Below are positions 25,454-37,827 of a stretch of DNA of 64,000 bases, piece by piece. Each line of letters begins with the position of its first letter. Position 1 is the stretch's first letter. Made by a program: the position numbers and the translations under genes. This DNA comes from Aptenodytes patagonicus (taxonomy: Eukaryota; Chordata; Aves; Sphenisciformes; Spheniscidae), in assembly GCF_965638725.1 (NCBI RefSeq), contig NC_134954.1, positions 248,001-312,000 of the forward strand, given 5' to 3'. Below the pieces are notes generated by a model that was given only the letters and a program-made list of their open reading frames with translations, ran no database searches and was not told the origin of the DNA.

Positions 25454-28317
25454 TTGAGCTAAATGGGCTATAGTCAATTCCCAGTAAGGACAACTGAAAG
25501 TCTTATAAACCATAATAAAATGGGGACTGCTCAATTTTCAGATACATGCATCAGGGAGCCATTTCACAGGGTAACACTTGACAGGTATTTTCATTCTTCA
25601 CAGCATAAAAGTGGCCCAACAATCCCTCTTCATCCCCAAAACCAAAAGGCGATTTGTGGAGAGCAGCTTCCTGCTGCCCGTACCAAGCCAGTGTGGGCAG
25701 CACAGCCCTCCAGACACCCAGGACACCCTGTGGACCAGCCACCCCATATCCATGCTGGCAGTGGGCAGCCAACCCCCAGCAGAGCTGCTGCATGGGATGC
25801 CTGCAAGCACAGAACTTCCTGTGCCTCGTGGCATCAGCAGGCTGGCAGTGGACAAATGCACCCACTGCCCATGCCTGGCTGCCCCTTCCTGAGGGACCTA
25901 GCAGCCCCCCTGCCACCTGCCCAGAAGCACACACGACACATCAACAAGATGCAGCCATTCCCCCCACCAAAAATGGGCTCCCCATCATGCTGGTGAAAAA
26001 CCAGGTCCTTCAGCCTCCTTGCTGGAGCCTATGTGGTCCATCGTGGCCAAAACATTCCTCGTCCCAAGTCTGCAGAAAACCCAATGGGCTGCATTTCATG
26101 GGATGAGACTAGACTGTGAATGTAGCTGTAAAAGACTTGTGACAAATCGAGAGCTCATTTACGTTTTAGAAGAGACACTGAGGTCCCTCCCTTCAACTGC
26201 TAATTTAATAGGTTTCCAGTACATTTTTTTTTTAAAATTCACCAGAGTCTGGAAGCGGATGCTCCTACAGTTAAACCAAAACTTTGACTTACTTAGCACT
26301 GTCTGGGAAAGCTAAATAACAACCCCTGAGCTGTACTGCAACATGCAAGTACTAAAATTAAAATTATATTAGGTGCTAGCTGCTCTCACAATGACCCACA
26401 TCTTAGGGTTTCAACTGCATCTCTGCCACACAGTCCTCCTAAAGCAGGCTTTATTGCCAAGCTTTTATGTGTGCCACTGTTCAATCAAATAAAACAGCCT
26501 TCTGCCAGAGAGCGTGAGTGAGATTAGGAAGTAGAACTGACTTATTTCAAGTCTCCTAAGAGCAAGGAGCAATTAACACAACCTCAAGAAATTAAAAACT
26601 GAATGAAGAGTGAATGTTCGAAAGAAAATGCAAAATTTCACAATACAAGCGGGTTTTCTTCGCACTGGACAAGTCTCAAGCTGGCTATGTTGAAATGCAT
26701 CAGTCATGTTCTTAATACCAGCATTTCAGCCTTCAAAAGGTGAAAATGTATAAAGGAGTCAGGTTCCCTATGAGATGATGCAGAGTTGCTTCCTCAGCCA
26801 AGTGCCGATGGAAGGAGAGGGCTGTCAGGCAGAGCTGGCTGGGCCAGCCCAGGAAAAGAGGCTTTGGCAAACACAATTACTCTAAGGTGCAGATCTCTTC
26901 TGCAGAACCCTAATAATGGAAAAAGCATCCAAATACTGAAGAGGTAAATGCAAAATGCAGAAAAATTACTAACAAGCAAAATGTGAACTTCCTCACTGAT
27001 TGACTAATTTTGGAAAGAGGAACAGTTGAGTCCAGGAACAATATTCTGACACTTCTCTACCAGAAGGATGAAAAAGGGGGAGAGAAAGCTCAGAAGAACA
27101 CTAATGGACCCACATTGCTGCATGCAGCGAGGAGAGGAGGGCAGCCCTCCCAAGGCCTGCCCTGCAGAGCTGGCCAGAAGGCAACAGCAGGCTTAGGCCA
27201 CACGCAAACAGACAAATTTCTACGTAGAAGTCAGGCAGCTGGAGAAGCAAGGCTGCGTGTGAAGACCCACAAGCCACCCAAGCAGCAGAGATATATTGCT
27301 GCTTCATGGACCTCTGTTTGGCAGTGACTTCCCCATCACAGACTGCCCTTGGGTCTCCTAGGGAAGCACAGGGACAGGGGAAAAGCCCCTCAGATCCTGC
27401 AGGTATAGGTGGGCTCTGACACCGGGGGGAGCTCAGCCACATCCCCATGCAGCTCTCCCATCACCATAGGGAAGGGCCTCCACACTGCAGCACCCTCCCA
27501 CTGCCCAGCTCCAAGATGCCACCGGGCTGGCCCCTCCAGGGTGATGGCTGCTGCCTCCCGCAAGCGACAGCTTCATGGAGGGCATGTGCTTTTCATTCCA
27601 AACAAACACACGCTTTACATATCAGAGGTAAAAGATTTTATTATCCCATGGATTTTTCCTAAGAAGTAAGAGTCCTACCAGACAAAATATACAAAGCATC
27701 TTATGTTGTCTTTCTAGACAACTGCATTCTCATCCTATGAAACAATGACCACGTTAGTTCACCCTAAAGAACCGAGGTTTGTCCTTATAGCTGTGGGATT
27801 GCACAGAGTTAGCATATTCAATGACCAGTTAATTCATGCAGAATCAGAAGGAAGGGGAAAAAGGTCTGTATGCTCACCTGAGTGCAGGCTTAGGTTCCTA
27901 GAAATGAAGAGAAACGCAGGGCTTAAATTTACCAGTTTGCAGTACTTCCATTAAGTGAACCAATTCTCTGACCCTTCTTGTCATCCACTCCACAATGAAA
28001 GGTTAGGGCTAGTAGCAAGTTATCATTGGAAAAACACAACGCTAGAAAAACAAATACCCCTCTGGCAGTGGGAAACTTTCCTTACCAACCTGCACGAAGA
28101 GCACATAATTTCTCATTTTACATGAAGCTTAAAGCAGAATGAAACCAAAGCGTCCTCCTCTACCTGCTAAAACTTAATGTTTATAGTTGACTATGTTTAT
28201 ACAAAAAAATAAATTCTCAGCCTTTAAGGACATACTAATTCCTATTACATTACATGACCATCTTGAGATCCTGTTTTGTTTTCACATAATTAACTCACAG
28301 TATTATTACTTAAAAGT
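25454..28317. other. Intergenic stretch, nothing recognised
   Basis: The GC-richer part (25.5-26.1 kb and 27.0-27.6 kb) gives several overlapping open frames on both strands without family resemblance. The rest is AT-rich. An AATAAA on the - strand lies at 27637-27642 and could end a long - strand transcript. Confidence 0.45.
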
Positions 28318-28323
28318 TTTATT
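28318..28323 (-). terminator. Polyadenylation hexamer for the candidate exon at 28.6 kb
   Basis: AATAAA on the - strand, about 245 bases past the stop codon of the candidate terminal exon at 28565-28773. The position suits a short 3' UTR. A single hexamer in AT-rich DNA is weak evidence alone. Confidence 0.3.
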
Positions 28324-28564
28324 CCAAAATATATTAACTTTTTTTGGTTCTGCTGAGTTAATGATTATACTTGCGTTTACTTTATCCTTCCTCTTCTAAA
28401 ACAACAAGCTCATTTCAATAGATGGTGAACAAGTCCAGATTTGCTGGAAACCAGTTAACAAGAATGTGCCAAGCTGAAAGTCACCCCATTCTTTCAAGCC
28501 AAAAAACTGCCTGCATTTCAAGAACCTAATTAGTTTTAACTATATGGAACAGAGGGAAGTATAT

Positions 28565-28773
28565 TTAATTACTCTGCAATTCTTCCATCTGATGATCAAT
28601 AGAAATGCCGGTTTGTTCACACAATTTCTCTGCAGTATATTGATCAGCTGAATCTTGCCTTGTATCAATATCTGTACTACAATGGTGCCTGCAGATAATG
28701 CGATACATGGCTGGACTACAGTAATTACTATCAAAACAGCTTTCATCAGAGGAGTTATACAAGAATACACACT
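28565..28773 (-). CDS. Unassigned candidate terminal exon, Cys-rich
   Basis: On the - strand, a long pyrimidine tract ending in ttttttttaacag (AG at 28775-28774) leads straight into an open frame of 68 codons closed by TAA at 28567-28565. The open frame begins after two bases of the exon, so it needs an upstream exon ending in phase 1. ITM2C exon 5, the nearest coding donor upstream, ends in exactly that phase and would give a Gln at the junction. The predicted peptide has six cysteines, is hydrophilic and is not low in complexity (landmarks SDESCFDSNYCSPAMYR and QMEELQSN). I recognise no family. It could be an alternative last exon of ITM2C, the last exon of another - strand gene, a relic, or chance. 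A second frame is also open through the exon but reads like random AT-rich sequence. Confidence 0.35.
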
Positions 28774-29057
28774 CTGTTAAAAAAAAAATTAAAAATTCTG
28801 CTTCCGCACTTGCCAGTAACTACCAGTTCTGCTGCTGACACCACTTTGTACATAGGCATGGCACCCCATCTGCACACAGATGGGATCTTGACAACTCAGG
28901 AAGAAAGACCTGTGTGAACATAACTCATCTTTCCAGGTAAGCAGAGCTGGCCAAGACAGACACGGGGCTGGAGTAAACCACCCGGCTCCACCCACAGCCA
29001 CAGCCTATAGATGGGACATCAGTGGAGCTTTGGCACCTTGCATCAAAGATTCACCTC

Positions 29058-29989
29058 TTTATTTACTTGGGCAAAGTGACAGCAGATCTGCCCAGGATCC
29101 ACAGCAGATGCAACTCTGTGTTAGAGAAAAGGCTACACAGCCTTGCACTTCACCCTCTGCTTTGTGGCCGGGGAGCAGGGACATGCTGTGTCATTCGTGT
29201 CATTCCCAGCCCACCTCATTGCCCCTTGCCCTGGCCTCCTGCCCATCCTGAACAACCATTAGGATACACCACATTGCTCAGTGGGTCACACTGAGCCATG
29301 CCGCGTTCAGGAGGAGACATGGTGGGGGGTGAGTCCAGGAGCTAGCCATAAAAACAACACATAGCAGTTGCTTTCAATGTTTGAAAATCTGGTCTTCGGG
29401 GGGACAGCACACAGCAAGCTGGGACTACCACAGCATGGTTTGGGCAGAAACTGTCCCTCTGTTGAGCTTTCTGAATCACCTGTCTGTAGCCTCACAGCTA
29501 TTCTTTTCCTAAGTGTATCTGGTTACGTATTTCTGGTCATTACATCAGCATATAAATAGTAACCCTCCTCTTGTACATACACCTTCTGTCCTGGTGCCAA
29601 GGCAGCCTCAAAGCACTATACCAGCCTGAAATCACTCAGCCAGGAAAAGAGCACCTATTTCCAGCACTTCTATTTCTCGGCCATCCCTTCTACCCCAAAC
29701 CTGCTCCCAGAAGAGATTCCCATCCTGTGGTGTGGAAGAAGCTGCATCTACTCCCAGGTTATCTTTGACCACTGTGTAAATTTAAGCCCAGCAAACGTCT
29801 CAGGTAGATAGCAGGGAGAGAAGAGAATCCACTGTGAGGCCACAATGGACCCAAGAGGTTAGAGGTGCACAAGCAGGGGAGGGAGTAAAAAAAGTAGGAC
29901 AGATTACCATGTCTAAAGAGAGGGCTGAGAGCATGTGTGTGCATGTGTGTGCAAGCAAAGCCAAGGAAGGTTACATCTGGAGAGTGGCT
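29058..29989 (-). other. ITM2C: Probable ITM2C 3' UTR with polyadenylation signal
   Basis: This follows the ITM2C stop codon on the - strand. The first AATAAA downstream is at 29063-29058, giving a 3' UTR of about 930 bases. A short tgtgtgca-type repeat lies at about 29935-29952. The next hexamer is at 28323-28318. The true end is undetermined. Confidence 0.45.
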
Positions 29990-30081
29990 TCATGACTTTT
30001 TGCAGATAACAGTTTCAACCACAAAAGTGTTTTCAAAGTGACGAATATGATGACAGTTTCCAGCCTCGCGTCGACTGATAC
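29990..30081 (-). CDS. ITM2C: ITM2C exon 6: cleavage site and secreted C-terminal peptide
   Basis: The acceptor is caatcacttctag, with exon start at 30081 (phase 1). The codon for Arg237 is split between exons 5 and 6. The exon encodes residues 238-266: ISRR, then a 25-residue peptide beginning EAGNC and containing IRHFENTFVVET, ending in TGA at 29992-29990. In the BRI family a furin-like protease cuts after the paired basic residues and releases this peptide. The two cysteines expected to form its internal disulphide (246 and 263) are present. The last residues, KKS, differ from mammalian ITM2C. Confidence 0.95.
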
Positions 30082-30898
30082 CTAGAAGTGATTGAAAGAC
30101 AGGAGAGGGGAAATTCAACAAATGATAATTTACAAGAGCTGGAGCAAATGGGGGAAGGAAAGCAGATGAGATGCAACCGCTGAACACTGAAATGCAGGAA
30201 CACAGCCCATATGAAAAGCAGCATAACCTGGTCTTTGGAAGAATAGCCATATTCTCTAGGCCATGGTCCTGCAGTAGAAGCTACCATGAACTGGAGGACC
30301 CGCATGGAAACAGCTGGTTTCAGCTGACAGCATCTCAGTGTTATCTCAGAGACCAAAAAGCCTCATGAAACCAGCAGAAGTCACAGGCTGGTACAGAGCA
30401 CAGCTCTGAATGCAGCCAAGGAGGGCTTAAAATCACCACCCCTCTGGCTGTTTGTATCCCCACATGCACTGATCCTGCTATGGTCTCAGCCTCTCTGGGA
30501 AACAAGTAATGCTCCCCATGCCATTAAACTGCAGGACCTCAACTCTGGGCAGCTCTGCCAGGCAGCTACTCCCCTCTTACAGCAAACCTGGTGGTGCCCT
30601 GCTGACAAGCAGGACCGTGCCAGGGCTCCATGAGAGCAGCAGCCAGCGTGCCAGCAGCCCCGTGCACAATTGTGCAGCTTCTGTTGGGAAAGCAACTACG
30701 AACTACAGCCACGATGACTTCTGTGCCCAAATGCTCTCAGCACCCTGCAGCTTCCCCAGAGATCCAAACCCAAACTGACTATAGGTTCATGTTTCAGGTA
30801 AGCCCTTAAGTACACCAGTGTCTAAAAACAAATAAATGCAAATACTGAAATTAAGGAGTTTTTTGCAGCAACATTACCATTTGTAATTTTTACATATT

Positions 30899-31504
30899 TG
30901 AGCTACATCAAAAGCAGCATGGCCAGCAGGTCGAGGGAGGTGATTCTGCCCCTCTACCCTGCTCTGGTGGGACCCCACCTGGAGTACTGCGTCCAGCTCT
31001 GGAGCCCTCAGCATAAGAAAGACACAGACCTGTTGGAGCAGGTCCAGAAGAGGGCCACAAAAATGATCAGGGGGATGGAACACCTCTCCTATGAAGAAAG
31101 GCTGGGAGAGTTGGGGTGGTTCAGCCTAGAGAAGAGAAGGCTTTTGGGAGACCTTATTGCAGCCTATCAGTACTTAAAGGGGGCTTCTAAAAAAGATGGT
31201 GGCAACCTTTTTGGCAGGGCCTGTTGTGACAGGACAAGGGGGAATGGCTTTAAACTAAAGGGGGGTAGATTTAGACTAGATAGAAGGAAGAAGTTTTTTA
31301 CACTGAGGGTGGTGAAACACTGGAACAGGTTGCCCAGAGAGGTGGTGGATGGATGCCCCATCCCTGGAAACATTCCAGGTCAGGTTGGACGGGGCTCTGA
31401 GCAACCTGATCTAGTTGAAGATGTCCCTGCCCACAGCAGGGGGTTGGACTAGATGACCTTTAGAGGTCCCTTCCAACCCAAACTATTCTATGATTCTATG
31501 ATGG
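30899..31504 (+). mobile_element. CR1 LINE 3' end, older subfamily, in ITM2C intron 5
   Basis: The translation gives the CR1 ORF2 C-terminus (landmarks [21 protein letters not shown] and [15 protein letters not shown]) from about 30901, with the frame ending at 31452. It is followed by the tail tccaacccaaactattctatgattctatg. The sequence differs from the other CR1 copies here (for example [18 protein letters not shown] in place of [12 protein letters not shown]), so it is another subfamily. It lies antisense to ITM2C. Confidence 0.92.
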
Positions 31505-31997
31505 CTGATTTTCATGAAATCATTTTAAGGTAGTCCAATGTTCCCTCTTCACAACTTTTTCCATATTATTAGGAACTTAATTAATTAAAGGCAATTTGCA
31601 GATCTAATCTGCTCTGAGTAGCTGCCACTGAAGCGGGTGTCTCCATTAGGAAAATTTTCCAAACAGTTCCCAACAGCACTACTATTAGTTGAGCCCCAGG
31701 AGACCACACATAAATGAATTGCTGGCTCCTGCAACCATTTTCTCGATGTTTCTATCCAGCTCATAGATGCAGCAATAGAAACACAGCAACCAGCACCCAT
31801 TTGCAGCATCATCATCCCAGATTCAGGTTTAGATGAATTAGATGGGAAACACCTCAAAAGATCTCCTGTGTGGTTACACCGACAGGGAAACCTCCCCTAT
31901 TGCCATGAAGAGGCCAGCATGACTGTAACAGCAGAAATAACACCTGTGGTGCGGGGGGAAAGCGAGTTAGGACAGCTGAACACAGCAAGGCTCTTAC

Positions 31998-32148
31998 GTC
32001 TCCTTGTGCTCCTCCGCTTCAGCCTGTAGGTCTCCTTGCCGCTGCAGAGGCGGTAGATGAAGGAGCCGAGCTGCTCCATGTCACTGACGTGCTCGGTCGC
32101 GATCATTTCCTCCTGGATTATGTATGTCTGAGGCAGGTATGTCCCTTT
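31998..32148 (-). CDS. ITM2C: ITM2C exon 5: C-terminal part of BRICHOS
   Basis: The acceptor is actgtgtcatttcag and the donor is gtaaga at 31997-31992. The exon has 151 bases (residues 187-236 plus one base). It encodes GTYLPQTYIIQEEM and EHVSDMEQLGSFIYRLC, including the second BRICHOS cysteine (Cys221). It ends in the basic run RLKRRSTRR leading to the cleavage site. The phase 1 end matters because the orphan exon at 28.6 kb has the complementary phase. Confidence 0.95.
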
Positions 32149-32781
32149 CTGAAATGACACAGTTTCCACCAAAATAAAGCACAAACGGTGCCATGATCTC
32201 CTCCTCGAACAGAACTGTCTCACGCAGAGAGCCAAGGACAGCCAAACTGCAGAAAATTCACTGTTTGAAGGCTCAAACTCTACTTACCGAGGCTGGTTAA
32301 CATGTGTCCCTGTCCTTGCAGTAAGCTGACCCACGCTACTAGCACAGGGCACACAAAACAGATTAGATCTAAAAATTGAATGTTCACGTAGGGGATGAAG
32401 CCAGTGTAGGATCAACCCTGTTATAAACTAACCCCAGTTTGAAAGGAGGGGACGTGAAGCTGTAACTCTGAAAGCACAATGAACCCATCTGGAGAGGGAT
32501 CAAGGCTCAACCAAAATGCCAGGAACTCCACTGAAAATGTACATCTTGCATTTACTTCAAAAGGCAAGACCCCAAAATGCCATCCCTGCTCAGATTCCAA
32601 CAGTTTCCTGAGTTTTCCACATTTCCCCCTCCTTGGTCCATTCAGCACAGCCACAATAATCTCCTGCCCTTATAGCCCACAGGAATGGGGACTAGAGATG
32701 GGCCATGGGCACCACATCTAGAAACACTGCCCTGCACAGTAGCAGTGGGCACACAGGGGAAAGCAAGCTCTCGGCACACTT

Positions 32782-34010
32782 AGAATCACAGAATCATAGA
32801 ATCATTAAGGTTGGAAAGACCTCTAAGATCATCGAGTCCAACCGTCAACCCAACACCACCATGCCCACTAAACCATGTCCCTAAGCGCCTCATCTACTCG
32901 TCTTTTAAATACCTCCAGGGATGGTGACTCAACCACTTCCCTGGGCAGCCTCTTCCAATGTTTAACCACTCTTTCAGTAAAGAAATTTTTCCTCACGTCC
33001 AATCTAAACCTCCCCTGGCGCAACTTGAGGCCATTTCCTCTCGTCCTGTCGCTTGTTGCTTGGGAGAAGAGACCGACCCCCACCTCGCTACAACCTCCTT
33101 TCAGGTGGTTGTAGAGAGCGATGAGGTCTCCCCTGAGCCTCCTTTTCTGCAGGCTAAACAACCCCAGTTCCCTCAGCCGCTCCTCATCAGACTTGTTCTC
33201 CAGACCCCTCACCAGCCTCCTTGCCCTTCTCTGGACACGCTCCAGCACCTCAACATCCTTCTTGTAGTGGGGGGCCCAAAACTGAACACAGTACTCAAGG
33301 TGCAGCCTCACCAGTGCCGAGTTCAGGGGCACGATCACTTTCCTACTCCTGCTGGCCACACTATTTCTGATACAGGCCAGGATGCCATTGGCCTTCTTGG
33401 CCGCCTGGGCACACTGCCGGCTCATGTTCAGCCGGCTGTCGACCAGCACCCCCAGGTCCTTTTCCTCCAGGCAGCTTTCCAGCCACTCTTCCCCAAGCCT
33501 GTAGCGTTGCATGGGGTTGTTGTGGCCGAAGTGCAGGACCCGGCACTTGGCCTTGTTGAACCTCATACAGTTGGCCTCGGCCCATCGATCCAGCCTGTCC
33601 AGGTCCCTCTGCAGAGCCTTCCTACCCTCGAGCAGATCAACACTGCCGCCCAACTTGGTGTTGTCTGCAAACTTACTGAGGGAGCACTCGATCCCCTCAT
33701 CCAGATCATTGATAAAGATATTGAACAAGACCGGCCCCAGTACTGAGCCCTGGGGAACACCGCTCATGACTGGCCACCAACTGGATTTAACTCCATTCAC
33801 CACAACTCTCTGGGCCCGGCCGTCCAGCCAGTTTTTTACCCAGTGAAGAGTACACCTGTCTAAGCCGTGAGCTGCCAGCTTCTCTAGGAGAATATGTGGG
33901 AGACAGTGTTAAAGGCCTTACTGAAGTCCAGGTAGATCACATCCACAGCCTTTCCCTCATCCACTAGGCGGGTCACCTGGTCATAGAAGGAGATCAGGTT
34001 GGTCAAGCAG
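32782..34010 (-). mobile_element. CR1 LINE, longest copy, includes reverse transcriptase part, in ITM2C intron 4
   Basis: The - strand reads through part of the CR1 ORF2 reverse transcriptase ([20 protein letters not shown]) to the C-terminus, over an open frame of about 311 codons (33803 to 32868), then the CR1 3' tail at about 32865-32782. The 5' end is truncated near 34010. The copy is dead. Both catalytic motif aspartates appear changed to Asn (FNTV at about 33913-33902, FADN at 33671-33660), and a frameshift near 33890 runs into a stop. It lies in sense orientation relative to ITM2C. Confidence 0.95.
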
Positions 34011-35821
34011 GTATCATCACCCCAGGGACATTGTCCAGCAACTCTGGAGCAGTACAGGAAGGCAGCTCACCCCAGGGACCGAGCTGAGGCAAAGCAGCAC
34101 ACGCGAGGTCCCTGCTGCTGGGGTGGAGGCCACTATGAAGACCAGGGTGATGAGTGGGGTGCCTGGTGGGGGGACATGGCAGAAAGCCACCAGGGGCTAG
34201 AAAAAACAGGGAGAAAGAAAATTTGGGATCTGGGGGCACCCCAGGGATGGAGGCAGCCTCTTTCCCTGCAGGAAAGAGACCTTCTCGGCAATGAGGACTA
34301 TCTGAAAGCTGGTCCTTGGTTGCTCAGGGCATCTCGCAGCTGTCTGGGCATTGCTGCGGCAATAAGCAGCTGTGTTACAAGTACAGCTTGGTCTTGGGAG
34401 GCACTTCTGAGCAGACTAGATGCTAACTAGGCCATGAAGCGAAGACTCACTTCTGGCCCCTTTCGCTTAAGAAGAGTCAAAGAAATAAAAGAACCAGCAG
34501 ATCCTGGGGCCAATATAAATATAATCAGGGGGGAAAGCAACCAACAGCAGCACAATTTCAAATATCACCTCTTCAGTTCTCACCACAGGACTGGTTATCT
34601 CCATAGAGATGTACCTGGAAACACGCTGACTTAACTTAGCACCATGCTGTTGGGCTGGCATAGCCTACTGGATCGATAAAGCTCTCCTCTAATGCTGGAG
34701 GACTAACTATTAGTAGAAGTTTGTACTACACTAACACAACAGTTCTGCAAGAAATTCAATTATTGATTCTCAGTGGGAGAGTGCAGGAGAGGGCATGTGA
34801 TACGTGCAGTTACTGGCAGGAGCTGTCACGTTAACACCCGAGGCTGGGGCTCAGGATTTGCCGTATCCTTGTCCTGGCGACAGGGCTTAGAGAGAGACAC
34901 ACATGCACACAATCCAGTTTCTTCATTGTTTTAGATTTAAATAGCTGTGGCAGCTGAAGTAGTCAGGAATCATTGCTCCTCCATTGCAGGACTGTGCAAC
35001 AAGCATGATACCTTCAATTCTCCACCAAAAGTTTTAAAAAAAACTAGAGCAATGAACGTCTTGCGTTCTGCAAAAGATGTGGATCGTCCACCATTTAACT
35101 GGGTCATCTCCAACTTCCTGCTGCTGCATGGGGGGAGCATCCCTCCATCCTTTTCTCTCAGATACTTATGCAGCCCTGTTCACTAAACCATTACACCTAT
35201 ACAGAATAAAGTCTGCAAGAAGTAGCAGAGCTACCATTTACAGGCAAAAAATCAGACACAAGAGGCCTGGTAACACATACGTGGTGACAGCAGGGCCAAG
35301 ACCTGAGTGGGGTCTGGCACAGCCATACCCACACACAGCAGGGATTGCAGAGCAGGCACAGGGCACGCAGCAACCATACTGCAAAGGGACACCCCAGCAC
35401 CAGGCTGGCCGGGGAGGAAAGGGCAAAGGAGCTTCACTCAATCCCTGTGCTGCCACAGTCTACTGGTGCAAACAGCTAACGTTATTTGCTGGACCGAGGT
35501 TTGGTCCTAGAAACAGGACTGAAGCCACCGAACATCTTCAAAACTAAACTTTCAGCTGGAAACTAGTCTCATTCATTAGGGACTTGACTGGATTTAGAGG
35601 AGCAGAGAAGGCAAAAGGAGGTGCAAGAGGAGCAAGGCAAAAGTCTCCAAGTCCAAGGACCAATGCAGCTCATCCAGCATCCAAAGAGGAGCACTTCCAA
35701 GTCATCAGGTGATGAAGGTCCCCCACAGAGGGGAGAAATCTGCCCTCTCCTCCTGACACAGGGCACCAGCAAGACTGTGCCTGTGGACATGAGGATCACA
35801 GGCCCACAGCATAATTCAGCT
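34011..35821. other. ITM2C intron 4 sequence without recognised content
   Basis: Mixed composition. Short overlapping open frames occur on both strands with no family resemblance. No repeat was recognised between the two CR1 copies that bracket this stretch. Confidence 0.45.
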
Positions 35822-36022
35822 AGGGAAGGACCTCAGGAGGTCTCCAGTCACACCTCCTGCTCAAAGCAGGGGCAGCTACGAGATCAGACCAGGTTCCTCA
35901 GGGCTTTATCCAGTCTGGTCTTGAAAACCTCCAAGGATTTCAAGGAGGCAGCACAACCTCCCTGGGCAACCTGTTCCACCACTTCTGTCCTCATGGCGAA
36001 AAACCTTTTCTGAGCTCAAGAC
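35822..36022 (-). mobile_element. CR1 LINE 3' fragment, old, in ITM2C intron 4
   Basis: The + strand shows the reverse complement of a CR1 3' end: a ggacctcaggaggtctccag block, then cctgctcaaagcaggggcag, then ccagtctggtcttgaaaacc, then cctgggcaacctgttccacc. No long frame survives, and it matches the other copies poorly. It is therefore an older subfamily or a more decayed insertion. Ends are approximate. Confidence 0.8.
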
Positions 36023-37427
<1,405 letters not shown>

Positions 37428-37638
37428 TTAAGCAACAAACCTGTCCAAGAACCTCCCTACCAAGCAAGACAAGCAGGTTGGAAAATCTCAGAGAGGGCCC
37501 TGGCAAGGAGGATAGCTCAGTAACAAGATCATTGTAGACATATGTGACAACAGCGATAGCGCTAGGCCATGAGCACTGTGCTGTTGCACCCCAGCTCAGC
37601 CCCGTGCTATGCCCCCAAAGGCCCCAAGAGCTCCTTAC

Positions 37639-37827
37639 TCGCTGGAAGTCGTGGATGATATCCGCAGGGTCACTCCCTCCAAACTGGGGCACTGGGACGT
37701 TGATTTGCTCGTAGTTCTCCTCAATGTAAATCTTGACATCTTCGTGCAACTCCAGCTGCCCTTTGAATGGCGAATACAGCGAGTCTTCGTAAAGGACACC
37801 GCAGTGAAACACACTCTCACGCGGCAG
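37639..37827 (-). CDS. ITM2C: ITM2C exon 3: linker and start of BRICHOS
   Basis: The acceptor is ttcgtccctacag and the donor is gtaagg. The exon has 189 bases (residues 87-149) and is in phase 0. It encodes FHCGVLYEDSL, the acidic ELHEDVKIYIEENYEQINVP and PQFGGSDPADIIHDFQR, all strongly conserved in ITM2C. This lumenal segment joins the membrane anchor to the BRICHOS domain. Confidence 0.95.

Noticed and set aside
32875..33746. Long + strand frames (79 and 262 codons)
   Set aside because: They are the antisense of the CR1 ORF2 copy on the - strand.
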